Assembly: GCF_024362365.1 (NCBI RefSeq)
Contig: NZ_CP101464.1
Location: 3,100,001-3,164,000, forward strand
From: Janibacter sp. CX7
GTDB lineage: Bacteria > Actinomycetota > Actinomycetes > Actinomycetales > Dermatophilaceae
Direction: 5' to 3'
DNA length: 64,000 nucleotides
The notes under the pieces are model-generated. The model made no database searches, was not told the DNA's origin, and saw nothing but the letters and a program-made list of their open reading frames with translations. Each line of letters starts with the position of its first letter. Within the stretch, counting starts at the first letter, position 1. The translations under genes and the position numbers were made by a program. This document shows positions 8,137 through 16,988 of this stretch, in pieces.

Positions 8137-8952
8137 ATGAGCAGCACCTACACCGCCCGTCACGCGGCGACCCGCACCCGCTCCGCCGCCCACCGGGCCG
8201 GCGCGGGCGTCCTCGCCGCCACGGCCCTTGGCCTCGGCGCGTCGATGATGACCGCCACGAGCGCCTCCGCCAACGGCGGACCCACGACCCCGGTCGAGCA
8301 GACCTCGACCAGCACCGCGAGCGCCCCGAGCGCGTCGACCGGCAGCTTCACCGACATCGTCCGCGAGGGCGACAGCGGCAGCGTCGTCGAGCAGATCCAG
8401 GACAAGGTCGGCGTCACCGCCGACGGCGCCTTCGGCCCGGAGACCACCGCGGCCGTCACCGAGTGGCAGGCCGACGAGGGCCTGGCGGCCGACGGCGTCG
8501 TCGGCCCCGAGACCGGCTCGGCCATGGGCCTGACCGGCGGCTCGACCTCGTCCGCCCCGAGCGCCTCCACCGAGAGCACCGGCTCGACCGTCGAGGTCGC
8601 GCAGGCGAGCACGGGCGCGAGCTCGTCGATCGTCGACACCGCCCGCGGCTACGTCGGCTCGCCCTACGTCATGGGTGGCGAGGACCCGTCCGGCTTCGAC
8701 TGCTCCGGCTTCGTCCAGTACGTCTACAAGCAGTCGACCGGCAAGGACCTGCCGCGCACGACGAGCGAGCAGCAGGCGGCGGCCACCCCGGTCTCCGACC
8801 CGCAGCCCGGCGACATCGTCTTCTTCGGCAACCCCGCCTACCACAACGGGATCTACGCCGGCGACGGCAAGATCATCGACGCGGGCAACTCGAGCACCGG
8901 TGTCACCGAGCGCGACATCTGGACCGACGACGTGTCCTACGGCCGCTTCTGA
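8137..8952 (+). CDS. Secreted NlpC/P60 cell-wall hydrolase with peptidoglycan-binding domain (second copy)
   Basis: A 271-residue exported protein with signal sequence (residues 1-46, ending near ATSASANGG), a PG_binding_1 module at 70-132 (VVEQIQDKVGVTADGAFGPE), a Ser/Thr-rich linker to about 162 and a C-terminal NlpC/P60 domain with catalytic Cys189 (GFDCSGFVQYVY) and His236 (AYHNGIYAGDG). The catalytic domain is close to that of the upstream gene, while the linker is more acidic. RBS is CGAGGAGAC. It is preceded by its own c-di-AMP riboswitch and MtrA-like site and followed by a strong terminator, so it is a separate transcription unit. Confidence 0.93.
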   Translation: MSSTYTARHAATRTRSAAHRAGAGVLAATALGLGASMMTATSASANGGPTTPVEQTSTSTASAPSASTGSFTDIVREGDSGSVVEQIQDKVGVTADGAFGPETTAAVTEWQADEGLAADGVVGPETGSAMGLTGGSTSSAPSASTESTGSTVEVAQASTGASSSIVDTARGYVGSPYVMGGEDPSGFDCSGFVQYVYKQSTGKDLPRTTSEQQAAATPVSDPQPGDIVFFGNPAYHNGIYAGDGKIIDAGNSSTGVTERDIWTDDVSYGRF

Positions 8953-8983
8953 GCGACCACCGCGGGCCGCTTCCGAGCGGCTC

Positions 8984-9026
8984 GCACGACAAGGCCCCGA
9001 CCGCTACGGTCGGGGCCTTGTCGTGC
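8984..9026. terminator. Perfect 20-bp terminator hairpin
   Basis: Arms 8984-9003 and 9007-9026 pair perfectly around a CTA loop, 31 bases after the stop codon of the second NlpC/P60 gene. Confidence 0.9.
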
Positions 9027-9092
9027 TCGGGTGCCGAAGGCGCGTGAGACACTGGCCCTTTCTACACGTGTAGTCGCCCCAGGAGGTCATCC

Positions 9093-10832
9093 GTGCCCGC
9101 CACCCACGCCACCGGCGAAGCCCTCGAGCTCACCGACCGCGACCTGCTCCCCCTTCGTCCCTGGCGTCGGGCGCAGGAGGACCCGCAGCATCCCTCCTTC
9201 AGCCACGTCGTCGACGGCGACTGGCAGACCATCACCGCCGGAGAGCACCTCGAGAGCCTCGTTGCGACGGTCCGGGGACTCGTCGCAAGCGGCGTCGCCG
9301 CCGGTGACCGTGTGGTGCTCATGGCCGACACCCGCTATGAGTGGCTGCTGCTCGACGAGGCGATCTGGAACGCCGGGGCCGGCACCGTCCCCGTCTACCC
9401 GTCGTCGTCGCGCAGCCAGCTCGAGTGGATCGTCCGCGACTCCGGCGCGCGGGTCCTGCTCGTCGAGACGCCGGCGATGGCACAGCTGGCCACCGGTCTC
9501 GACGTCGAGGTCCTCGTCATCGACGACGGCGCCCTCGCCACCCTCGCCGAGCGCGGTCAGACCGTGGCCGAGGATGAGGTGCACGCGCGCCGGGACGCAG
9601 TGACCTTCGACGGCCTCGCCGGGATCGTCTACACCTCCGGCACCACCGGTCGGCCGAAGGGGGTCGTCCTCACCCACCGGCACCTCGCCGCCGAGGTCGC
9701 GGGCTGCCTGGCACACCCGATCGGCGAGGTCGGGGCGCCCGGCCGCCGCATCCTGATGTTCCTGCCGATGGCGCACGTGCTCGCCCGCTCCGTCGCCTAC
9801 ATCGCCGCGCAGTCCGGCGCCACGGTCGGCTTCTGGTCCGACTTCTCGACGATCGTCGAGAAGTTCGGCTCCTTCCGTCCGCACATGGTCGTCGGCGTAC
9901 CCCGGGTCTTCGAAAAGGTGCACGCCGGCATCCGCGCCAAGGCGGCCGGGCGCCGCGTCTCCGCCGCCGTCTTCGCGAAGGGGGAGCAGGTCGCCATCGA
10001 CTGGAGCCGGGCCGTGGGCGACGACCCGCGCCCGGGCCGCCCCGGGCTGCGGCTGCGGGTGCTGCACGCGGTCTTCGACCGGCTGCTCTACGCCAAGGTC
10101 CGCGCGGCCCTCGGCGGGGAGACGATGTACGAGATCAGCGGCGGCGGGGCGCTCGGCGAGCGCCTCGGCCACTTCTTCCGCGGCGTCGGCGTGCCGATCC
10201 ACGAGGGCTACGGCCTGACCGAGACCTGCGCGGCGATCACCGTCAACGGGCCCGGCCAGCAGCGTGTCGGCACCGTCGGCCGGCCGCTGCCGGGCAACGA
10301 GGTGCGCATCGGCGAGGACGGGGCGATCGAAGTCCGCGGCGCCGTCGTCACCGACGAATACTGGGGCAACGACGAGGCGACGCGGTCGTCGATCGTCGAC
10401 GGCTGGTTCGCCACCGGTGACCTCGGCTCGCTCGACGACGAGGGCTATCTGACGATCACCGGCCGGGCCAAGGAGATCATCGTGACCGCGGGCGGCAAGA
10501 ACGTCGTGCCCGGTCCGCTCGAGGACGTGCTGCGCTCCCACCCGCTCGTCTCCCAGGCGATGGTCGTCGGCGAGGGACGGCCCTTCGTCGCAGCGCTCAT
10601 CACGCTCGACCCGGAGACGGAGCGCCCCGCCGACCCGCAGGCCGAGCTGCAGGGCGTCGTCGACGAGGCCAACGAGCTGGTCTCCAAGGCCGAGGGGATC
10701 AAGAAGTTCGTCGTCCTCGACGACGACTTCACCGAGGAGTCGGGCGAGATGACCGCGACGCAGAAGCTCAGGCGCCACGTCATCGAGACCCAGCGCGCCG
10801 AGGCGATCGAGGGGCTCTACGCGAAGCGCTGA
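9093..10832 (+). CDS. Long-chain fatty acid-CoA ligase (AMP-binding, FadD15-like)
   Basis: A 579-residue ANL-superfamily enzyme. The AMP-binding P-loop motif YTSGTTGRPKGVVLTHRHL lies near residue 180, the GYGLTETCAAITVN motif near 370, ATGDLGSLDDEGYLTITGRA near 435 and the C-terminal Lys of KEIIVTAGGKNVVP near 465. It should activate long-chain fatty acids to acyl-CoA through acyl-adenylates. Length matches the soluble long-chain class. GTG start with CCAGGAGG upstream. It stands alone between the wall-hydrolase terminator and a convergent sortase gene. Confidence 0.92.
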   Translation: MPATHATGEALELTDRDLLPLRPWRRAQEDPQHPSFSHVVDGDWQTITAGEHLESLVATVRGLVASGVAAGDRVVLMADTRYEWLLLDEAIWNAGAGTVPVYPSSSRSQLEWIVRDSGARVLLVETPAMAQLATGLDVEVLVIDDGALATLAERGQTVAEDEVHARRDAVTFDGLAGIVYTSGTTGRPKGVVLTHRHLAAEVAGCLAHPIGEVGAPGRRILMFLPMAHVLARSVAYIAAQSGATVGFWSDFSTIVEKFGSFRPHMVVGVPRVFEKVHAGIRAKAAGRRVSAAVFAKGEQVAIDWSRAVGDDPRPGRPGLRLRVLHAVFDRLLYAKVRAALGGETMYEISGGGALGERLGHFFRGVGVPIHEGYGLTETCAAITVNGPGQQRVGTVGRPLPGNEVRIGEDGAIEVRGAVVTDEYWGNDEATRSSIVDGWFATGDLGSLDDEGYLTITGRAKEIIVTAGGKNVVPGPLEDVLRSHPLVSQAMVVGEGRPFVAALITLDPETERPADPQAELQGVVDEANELVSKAEGIKKFVVLDDDFTEESGEMTATQKLRRHVIETQRAEAIEGLYAKR

Positions 10833-10864
10833 GTCGGGGCCCGGACGGGCCCCGCCAAGGCCGC

Positions 10865-11572
10865 TCAGCTGCTCGCCGGCACCGCCGTGAGCACGACGTT
10901 GTCGCGGTAGTGCTGCTCCCCGTCGATCGTCATCACCGGGCCGCCGCAGGTGACGAGGGCGAGCTGGCGGGGGCCGTCGACCGCGAAGATCGAGCGGGGC
11001 AAGGACACCTTGGAGTAGCTCTGCAGGCTCGTCGTGACGAAGGTCGACCGACGACCCGCACCGTCGGTGACGTGGACCAGCGCTCCCGGACGGGCGTCAC
11101 TGAGCCGCGCGAGAGCGCCCGGCGTCCCCGACAGGTCGACGTGCCCCGCGAGCAGGGTCGTGCCCGCGCCCGCGTCGAGCGGGGCGGACCACACGTCGCG
11201 ACCGACCCGCCACGGCTCCCGCGGGATGTCGAGGGACCCGCCGCTGAACTTCACCCCGTCGAGGCTGGCGTAGATCCCGAGCGAGGGCACGTAGAGGCGC
11301 TCGGGCCCCATCCGGTCGGGCGACATGACCAGGCCCTCGCTCGCGCTCGTCGAGGTGCTGGCCGAGGCGCTGGAGGACGAGGTCGAGTCGTCCGGGATCG
11401 GGGCGACGGTCGCCGTGCGGGTCGGGTCCGGGGTCGGCGATGCCACCGCGAAGGTGTGGCTGGGGACCGGCGCCGCCGCGGGCTCCTCCCCTCCCGCGAG
11501 CGACCACCAGACGAGCCCGGCACCCCCGACGACGAGGGCGAGCGCGAGCAGCAGCAGGGCGAGTCGTCTCAG
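10865..11572 (-). CDS. Sortase (class E/F-like), probable CTG start
   Basis: The protein has an N-terminal membrane anchor (RRLALLLLALALVVGGAGLV), a Pro/Thr/Ser linker of about 60 residues, and a sortase beta-barrel with catalytic His in LLAGHVDLSG, Cys in LALVTCGGP and Arg in HYRDNVVLTA. The frame has no ATG/GTG/TTG between the stop of the upstream gene (11588-11590) and the membrane anchor; the first usable codon is CTG at 11572, giving 235 residues. A GTG at 11446 would remove the anchor and is unlikely. The gene follows the Excalibur surface protein by 15 bases, implying one operon with that protein as candidate substrate. Confidence 0.82.
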   Translation of the reverse strand: MRRLALLLLALALVVGGAGLVWWSLAGGEEPAAAPVPSHTFAVASPTPDPTRTATVAPIPDDSTSSSSASASTSTSASEGLVMSPDRMGPERLYVPSLGIYASLDGVKFSGGSLDIPREPWRVGRDVWSAPLDAGAGTTLLAGHVDLSGTPGALARLSDARPGALVHVTDGAGRRSTFVTTSLQSYSKVSLPRSIFAVDGPRQLALVTCGGPVMTIDGEQHYRDNVVLTAVPASS

Positions 11573-11587
11573 GGTGCTGCCGCCGGA

Positions 11588-12700
11588 TCAGTCCGCGCGA
11601 CGGGCGCGCACGGCGACACCGATGCCGCTGAGGAGCAGCAGGCCACCACCGACGAGGCCCAGGGTGTTGGGTCCGGCGACGTCGGGGACACCGGCGTTGA
11701 TCGTGCGCGCCTGGGTGCGGTCCGCCGCGTCCGAGCCGTCGGTGCCGAAGTAGGTCTCGCACGCGATGCCGTCGTTGTCGGCGTCGAGGCGGTGGGGGTC
11801 CATGGCCGGGCCACCGTGGAGGGTGAAGAAGGTCTGCGCCTCCCTCTGGGAGGAGAAGTCGGGGCAGTCCTTGTCAGCGGTCGTGACGGAGGGTGCGGCC
11901 GACGAGGCCGACACGGTGACGGATGACCGGCTCGGCGCGGCGGCGGGGGCCTTTGCGGCGGGGACCTTGGCAGCCGGCACCTTGGCCGCCGGCACCTTGG
12001 CCGCCGGAGCCTTGGTAGCCGGCACCTTGGCCGCCGGAGCCTTGGCCGCGGGGACCTTGGCCGCCGGCGCAGCAGGAGCAGCTGCCGGGGCAGCCGCCTG
12101 GGGCGCAGCAGCCGGGGCGGCCACCTGCGGGGCAGCGGCCGGAGCGGCCTGGGGCGCCACGACCGGTGCCGCCTGCTGGGCGTCCGCCGCCGAGGCCTTC
12201 TCGGCAGCGGCGGGGACGGAGCCGTCGGTCTCGCTGTCCTGGGCCGGGGCGTCGTCCGCCGTGTCGGGCGCAACCGCCCCGCACGAGGCGTCGAGGAGCG
12301 TGTTGACCGGGGTCGCCCCGTCGGTCCACGCGGCCCGGGCCCAGTCGCGCCCCTCCACGGTCGCGGACGGGTCGGGCTCACCCGCGATCAGCGCGACGGC
12401 CATGACGGACGCGTCGCCGCCCTTCGTCACCTCGGACGCCGGCGCGATGACGGCCGTGACGTCGGCGTCGCCGTCGGCCGCCGAGAGCCCGCGAGCGGTG
12501 AGCGCCTCGCGCACCGAGCTGACGAGCGCGGCGTCGACGCCCTCGGCGCTCGTCACGGCGAAGGTCGTGCCCGCGTCGCACAGGGTGCTCGGCACGGCGG
12601 CCGTCGCCGGTGTGGCGAAGGTCAGCGCGAGGCCTCCCGACATGACGAGTCCGGCGATGGTGGTCCTGGCAATGGTGGTGCGCACGTCTGCTCTCCCCAT
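11588..12700 (-). CDS. Secreted/wall-spanning protein with Lys-Val-Pro-Ala repeats and Excalibur domain
   Basis: A 370-residue protein: signal peptide (residues 1-36, AGLVMSGGLALTFATPATAA), a globular domain (37-150), an Ala/Pro-rich linker, about nine tandem KVPAA or KAPAA units (near 220-265), an Excalibur calcium-binding domain (DKDCPDFSSQREAQTFF and LDADNDGIACE) and a C-terminal hydrophobic helix with basic tail (NTLGLVGGGLLLLSGIGVAV then RARR). That tail resembles a cell-wall sorting signal, but no LPXTG or LAXTG motif precedes it. Lys/Ala/Pro repeats are typical wall-spanning stalks. It is followed within 15 bases by a sortase gene. ATG start at 12700, upstream AGAGCAG is weak. Confidence 0.8.
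   Translation of the reverse strand: MGRADVRTTIARTTIAGLVMSGGLALTFATPATAAVPSTLCDAGTTFAVTSAEGVDAALVSSVREALTARGLSAADGDADVTAVIAPASEVTKGGDASVMAVALIAGEPDPSATVEGRDWARAAWTDGATPVNTLLDASCGAVAPDTADDAPAQDSETDGSVPAAAEKASAADAQQAAPVVAPQAAPAAAPQVAAPAAAPQAAAPAAAPAAPAAKVPAAKAPAAKVPATKAPAAKVPAAKVPAAKVPAAKAPAAAPSRSSVTVSASSAAPSVTTADKDCPDFSSQREAQTFFTLHGGPAMDPHRLDADNDGIACETYFGTDGSDAADRTQARTINAGVPDVAGPNTLGLVGGGLLLLSGIGVAVRARRAD
11940..12065. repeat. Short tandem repeats encoding KVPAA/KAPAA units
   Basis: Fifteen-base units related to GGCACCTTGGCCGCC recur about nine times within the surface-protein gene; the units alternate between Val and Ala variants. This is an in-frame coding repeat and is likely length-variable between strains. 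Confidence 0.85.
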
Positions 12701-12824
12701 GACGAAACGGCGAAGGCGCTCCCCCACGGGCGCGCCGATGGTCGGAAGATATACCCACCCGGGCCGGGCGGGAAGCCCCCTTCGCAAGGTGCTGGCTGAC
12801 GGTGGCTGCTGGCAGGGTGGGGCC

Positions 12825-13481
12825 ATGGGCGAAGCGGACAACGAGCACGGCCACCGGCACGACGGGGACGCGAAGCATTTCGACGACACGGCCGCGACCT
12901 GGGACGACGACCCCGACAAGGTGCGCCAGTCGAATGAGGTGGCGGCGGCGATCGCGGGGCGGGTCCCCCTTCGTCCGCGGCTGCGGCTGCTCGACTACGG
13001 CGCCGGCACCGCCCTCGTGACCACGGCGCTGCTGCCGCGCCTGCCGGAGGTCGAGGTGACCGTTGCCGACAGCTCCTCGGGGATGCGGCAGGTGCTCGCC
13101 GACAAGGTGGCCGGCGGCACGCTGCCGTCCCCGACGCGCGTGTGGGACCTCGACCTCGAGACCCAGCCGGTGCCCACGGAGCGCTTCGACCTCGTGGTCA
13201 CCTCCAACGTCCTGCACCACGTCGGGGAGCTCGACCGGGTCCTCGCCGGCTTCGCCGAGCTGCTCGACGCCGGTGGGTGGGTGGCCGTCGCCGATCTCGA
13301 CCGCGAGGACGGCAGCTTCCACGACCACGACTTCGGCGGGCACCACGGCTTCGACCGCGCCGAGGTCGCGAGCCGGCTCGCGTCAGCTGGCTTCGTCGAC
13401 GTGACCGTCGGCGATGCCGGCCACGTGCACAAGCAGGACCGCGACTACCCGGTCTTCCTCGCCGTCGGCCGCCGGGCGTGA
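12825..13481 (+). CDS. Class I SAM-dependent methyltransferase
   Basis: A 218-residue protein with a His-rich N-terminus (GEADNEHGHRHDGDAKHFDD) leading into a Rossmann methyltransferase fold: motif I LLDYGAGTALVT near residue 58, acidic residue in VTVADSSSGM, the VTSNVLHHVGELDRVL region typical of Methyltransf_11/25, and a C-terminal VFLAVGRRA. Substrate unknown. The first Asp-rich part DDTAATWDDDPDKVRQSNEV is common in this small actinobacterial group. Its TGA overlaps the next ATG by one base, so it is cotranscribed with the winged-helix gene. Confidence 0.85.
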   Translation: MGEADNEHGHRHDGDAKHFDDTAATWDDDPDKVRQSNEVAAAIAGRVPLRPRLRLLDYGAGTALVTTALLPRLPEVEVTVADSSSGMRQVLADKVAGGTLPSPTRVWDLDLETQPVPTERFDLVVTSNVLHHVGELDRVLAGFAELLDAGGWVAVADLDREDGSFHDHDFGGHHGFDRAEVASRLASAGFVDVTVGDAGHVHKQDRDYPVFLAVGRRA

Positions 13482-14671
13482 TGCGCACCGTCGGCGACGC
13501 CGAGCGCCGCGCCCGCCTGGCGACACGGCACGCACTGCACCCCGACCACCACGCACCCGACGTCGTCGGCGCGGCCCGCTCGGTGGTCTGCCTGCACGCG
13601 ACCGAGGCCGCGACCGTGCACCTGGCCGTCGGCGCCCGCACCACCGGGGTCACCCCCTTCGACGTCGACACGGTGCTCTACGACGACCGCGGCATCGTCA
13701 AGCAGCTGGCGATGCGCCGCACGCTCTTCGCCTTCCCCCGTGACCTGCTGCCCGCCGCGCTCGCCGTGGCCCGCGAGCGGATCGCGCCCGAGCAGCACCG
13801 GCTCGTCGCCCGCGACGCCACGCGGCACGGCATCGCCGACGACGGTGCGGCCTGGCTCGAGACGGCGGGAGCCGCGGTGGAGCGACGGCTGGCCGGCGGC
13901 GAGGCCCTCCCGGCCGCCGCCCTGCGTGCCGAGCTGCCGGAGCTCTCCGGGGCGATCACGATCAACGAGGGCAAGCGCTACGGCGGCACCTTCAACCTCG
14001 CGCCGCGCGTGCTCACCTGGCTCGGGGCGCAGGGGCGGATCACCCGCGGGCCCAATGCCGGTCACTGGCGCCTGTCGAAGCCCGCGTGGACCCTCATGGA
14101 CGCGTGGCTCGGCGAGGAGCCGGCGGTCCCCGACCTCGCGACCGGCTACACCGAGCTCGTGCGCCGGTGGTTGGAGCGCTTCGGTCCCGGCACGACCGAG
14201 GACGTGCAGTGGTGGCTCGGGGCGACGAAGGGGGCCACCCGCGCGGCCCTCGCGGACGTCGGCGCCGTCGAGGTGGGGCTCGAGGGTGGCGCCACGGGGT
14301 GGCTGCTGCCCGACGACCTCGAGCCGGTCGCCGAGTTCGGCCCCTGGGCGGCCCTGCTGCCGACACTCGACCCCACGACGATGGGGTGGAAGGCCCGCGA
14401 CTGGTACCTCGACCCCTCCCACCGCGAGCTGCTCTTCGACAGCAACGGCAACGGCGGCACCACGGCCTGGTGGGACGGCCGCATCGTCGGCGCGTGGGTG
14501 CAGGACGACGACGGCGTCGTGTCGGTCGTCGAGTGCCCGGGCACCGACCTCGGGACCGAAGGGAGGTCCGCTCTCGCCGTCGAGGCGGAGCGGCTCACCG
14601 CCTGGCTCGACGGCGTGCGGATCACCAACGTCTACTCGTCGCGGCTGATGAAGGGGGAGGCGCTGCCCTAG
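13481..14671 (+). CDS. Winged-helix DNA-binding domain protein (YcaQ/AlkX-like, HTH_42)
   Basis: A 396-residue soluble protein with the family's features: LATRHALHPDHHAPDVVGAA then SVVCLHATEAATVHLAV, MRRTLFAFPRDLLPAAL, INEGKRYGGTFNLAPRVLTW, WLERFGPGTTEDVQWWLG and a C-terminal NGNGGTTAWWDGRIVGAWVQ. Members of this superfamily include E. coli YcaQ, a DNA glycosylase that unhooks interstrand crosslinks; some actinobacterial members protect against DNA-alkylating natural products. The QXQ motif of YcaQ-type enzymes is not obvious (VQWW instead), so activity is uncertain. It overlaps the methyltransferase gene by one base. Confidence 0.8.
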   Translation: MRTVGDAERRARLATRHALHPDHHAPDVVGAARSVVCLHATEAATVHLAVGARTTGVTPFDVDTVLYDDRGIVKQLAMRRTLFAFPRDLLPAALAVARERIAPEQHRLVARDATRHGIADDGAAWLETAGAAVERRLAGGEALPAAALRAELPELSGAITINEGKRYGGTFNLAPRVLTWLGAQGRITRGPNAGHWRLSKPAWTLMDAWLGEEPAVPDLATGYTELVRRWLERFGPGTTEDVQWWLGATKGATRAALADVGAVEVGLEGGATGWLLPDDLEPVAEFGPWAALLPTLDPTTMGWKARDWYLDPSHRELLFDSNGNGGTTAWWDGRIVGAWVQDDDGVVSVVECPGTDLGTEGRSALAVEAERLTAWLDGVRITNVYSSRLMKGEALP

Positions 14672-14712
14672 GCCGCGGGGCGCCGACGCGCCGCAATCGG
14701 CCGGGGCGCCGG

Positions 14713-16284
14713 CTATCGGGCGGAGGTCTGCGGGGCCGGGCTCGTCGAGCCGCCGGAGGACGGCTGCGTCGTCGGGTCACTCGTCGCCGGGGGCGTCGAG
14801 GGCTCTGTCGTCGGGACCGTGGTCGTGGGCTGCGTGCTCGTCGGGGTCGTCGAGGTGGGCGTCGTCGTGGTCGGCGGCGCGACCGTGAAGGACGACGGCG
14901 GCACCGTCGTGGACGACGTCGAGGTCGACGACGACGTGGTGGTCGTCGTGGTGAGCGACGGGGTCGTCGACGTGGACCGGGGGGCGCTCGTGGTCGTCGG
15001 CGGTGGTGCCTGCGTCGTCGTGGGGGCCGGCGGCGCTGTCGTCGTCGGAGGCGGTGCGACCGGGGCCGTCGTGGTCGGCGCGGGGGTGGTCGTCGAGCTC
15101 GTCGACGAGGTCCGCGTCGGCGTCCCGGTGGTCGTCGTGTCACTCGTCGTCGTGGTCGTGACCTCGACCGGGATCGCCGTGTCCGCCTCGCGGGTCAGGG
15201 CGAAGGCCGCGCCCGCCACGAGCAGGACCGCGCCGACGAGACCCGCGACGAGGAGGCCGGCACCGCGACGCCGCCGCGGGCGCGCACCGGGGCGAAGGGA
15301 GGCGGCCGCGCCTCCGCCGGCCACGACGCCGGTGGCACCGCCGGTCCCTCCGGCGCCTGTGGCCGCGCCCATGGCACCTGTCGCGCTGGCCGCTCCGACT
15401 GCACCCGCCGCTCCGACTGCCCCTGCCGCGCCGCCCGTACCGGCCGCGCCACCCGCGGCGCCCACACCGGTGACCGGCTGCGCGCGGCGACGGGAGCCCC
15501 CTTCGCTCCGTGGGATGACCACCGTCTCGTCGGGCTCGTCGTCCGCCCACGGGAAGAGCCCGAAGCCGACCGCCGGGTCGACCTCCGGCTCGTCGGCGAG
15601 GTCCGCGAGCCGGCGGTGGGCCTCGTCGGCGGTCAGGCGGCGGGAGGAAGCCTTGGCTGTCATCGCCGCGAGCACCGCGCCGAGCTCGGTGCCGCGACCG
15701 CCGCCGGCGAGGACCGCCCGCAGGGTCGTGCCGAGGGCCCACACGTCGGCGGACCGGCCACGCTCGCCGGTGAGGGTGGGGTCGTGGTCGATGGGTTCGG
15801 TCAGCTTGGGAGCCCCGTCCGCACCGATGAGGACGCTCGACGGGCCGACCCCGCCGTGCACGAGGCCGGCGCGGTGCACGGCCGCGAGGCCGGAGGCGAG
15901 CTGGGCACCGAGGACGGCGGCCTCGTGCGGGCGCAGCTGACCCTGCTCACGCACCTGCGCCGTCAGGGTCGGGCCGTCGACGAGCTCGAGGACGAGGAGC
16001 GGCGGCTGGCTGTCGGTGACGACGTCGTAGACCGCGACGAGGTGCGGGTGGCTCAGGCGGGAGGCGGTGCGGGCGACGCGCAAGGCCTCGTCGGCCCGCT
16101 CCGGCTCGGCGGCGAGCTCCTTGAGCAGCACTCGACGCTGCAGGACGGTGTCACGGGCCAGCCACGACCGCCCGGTGGGTTCGTTCGCTTCGCGGCGCCC
16201 GCCGGCGACTCCGGCCCCTGCACTGCCGGCGAAGACCGGGCCACGCTCGTAGCGGCCGGCCACGAGAGGGGCAGGCTCGCTCAT
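14713..16284 (-). CDS. Membrane protein pseudokinase (Ser/Thr kinase-like) with Thr/Ser/Pro-rich extracytoplasmic tail
   Basis: A 523-residue protein. Residues 38-235 have the eukaryotic-like kinase fold: the ATP-site lysine is present (VLLKEL, K55), but the catalytic loop reads LVHGGVGPSSVLI instead of HRDxKxxN, and DFG is replaced by LTEP near 161-164. All catalytic Asp residues are therefore absent, so it is probably a pseudokinase. Gly/Ala repeats (about 272-325) and a basic RPRRRR stop-transfer precede a single membrane helix at about 342-362. The remaining 160 residues are almost only Thr, Ser and Pro, a likely O-glycosylated stalk. ATG at 16284; an open frame continues upstream. The partner kinase is not in the window. 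Confidence 0.85.
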   Translation of the reverse strand: MSEPAPLVAGRYERGPVFAGSAGAGVAGGRREANEPTGRSWLARDTVLQRRVLLKELAAEPERADEALRVARTASRLSHPHLVAVYDVVTDSQPPLLVLELVDGPTLTAQVREQGQLRPHEAAVLGAQLASGLAAVHRAGLVHGGVGPSSVLIGADGAPKLTEPIDHDPTLTGERGRSADVWALGTTLRAVLAGGGRGTELGAVLAAMTAKASSRRLTADEAHRRLADLADEPEVDPAVGFGLFPWADDEPDETVVIPRSEGGSRRRAQPVTGVGAAGGAAGTGGAAGAVGAAGAVGAASATGAMGAATGAGGTGGATGVVAGGGAAASLRPGARPRRRRGAGLLVAGLVGAVLLVAGAAFALTREADTAIPVEVTTTTTSDTTTTGTPTRTSSTSSTTTPAPTTTAPVAPPPTTTAPPAPTTTQAPPPTTTSAPRSTSTTPSLTTTTTTSSSTSTSSTTVPPSSFTVAPPTTTTPTSTTPTSTQPTTTVPTTEPSTPPATSDPTTQPSSGGSTSPAPQTSAR

Positions 16285-16477
16285 GGCTCCGCCCTCCTCC
16301 CGCACGCGGGCTGCGTCGGAGCCGGCTCCGACAGGTCCCCTTGACTGCCCGCAGCTACCACCGTAGGCGCTGCGCCCGCCGCCGGGAAGGCCCGCCCGCG
16401 TCCCGGCTCCCGCGTGGGCCGAGGGCGGAGCCGGCGCCCCCGGTGCTCGCCTGCGCCGCGCGGTCCAGACTGGGGTC

Positions 16478-16867
16478 ATGAGCGACGAGACCCCGGGCCC
16501 CGACGACGCCGCGATCGAGCTGGCCCACCAGCTCTTCGACTGGGCCCGCGAGGGGCAGGCCGAGCGGCTCGGCGCCTATGTCGAGGCCGGCGCCCCCGTC
16601 GACCTGCGCGACCCCGCCGGCAACACGATGCTCATGCTCGCGGCCTACCACGGGCACGCCGAGACGGTGCGCGAGCTCGCCCGCCGCGGCGCCGACGTCG
16701 ATGCGCTCAACGACCGCGGCCAGTCACCTCTGGCCGGCGCCGTCTTCAAGGCTGAGCCCGAGGTCGTCGCCGCCCTGCTCGAGCACGGCGCCGACCCCGA
16801 CGCCGGCACGCCGAGCGCCTGGGCGACGGCGCAGATGTTCGGCCAGGAGGGCCTGCTCGAGCGGTGA
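16478..16867 (+). CDS. Ankyrin-repeat protein
   Basis: A 129-residue soluble protein with about three ankyrin repeats: VDLRDPAGNTMLMLAAYHGH, ADVDALNDRGQSPLAGAVFK and an incomplete one with ADPDAGTPSAW. Such short bacterial ankyrin proteins often sit beside catalases, but here no such neighbour is present and the binding partner is unknown. The start ATG lies six bases after CAGACT, a weak -10-like hexamer, so it may be leaderless. Confidence 0.88.
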   Translation: MSDETPGPDDAAIELAHQLFDWAREGQAERLGAYVEAGAPVDLRDPAGNTMLMLAAYHGHAETVRELARRGADVDALNDRGQSPLAGAVFKAEPEVVAALLEHGADPDAGTPSAWATAQMFGQEGLLER

Positions 16868-16900
16868 CCCGCTCGTTCGGCGACGGCTCCTCCCTTCGCC

Positions 16901-16934
16901 CAACTCTGCAAGACCCTGGGGTCCTGCGGAGTTA
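16901..16934. repeat. 34-bp REP-like palindrome, copy 1
   Basis: CAAC-TCT-GCAAGACCCTGGGGTCCTGC-GGA-GTTA: a 20-bp near-palindromic core flanked by CAAC and GTTR at fixed distance. The same framework occurs at 22023-22056 and 22065-22098. It may also serve as terminator after the ankyrin gene. Confidence 0.7.
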
Positions 16935-16988
16935 CCGGACGGACGGTGGGCTCTGGCCGCCTCGGCCCGGCGGTGGTAGACCGGACCC

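Noticed and set aside
11940..12065. Regularly spaced repeats as a possible CRISPR
   Set aside because: Units are in-frame KVPAA/KAPAA codons with no spacers of unique sequence.
15180..15480. Gly/Ala-rich tandem pattern as a DNA repeat
   Set aside because: It is coding low-complexity sequence in the pseudokinase linker without exact repetition.
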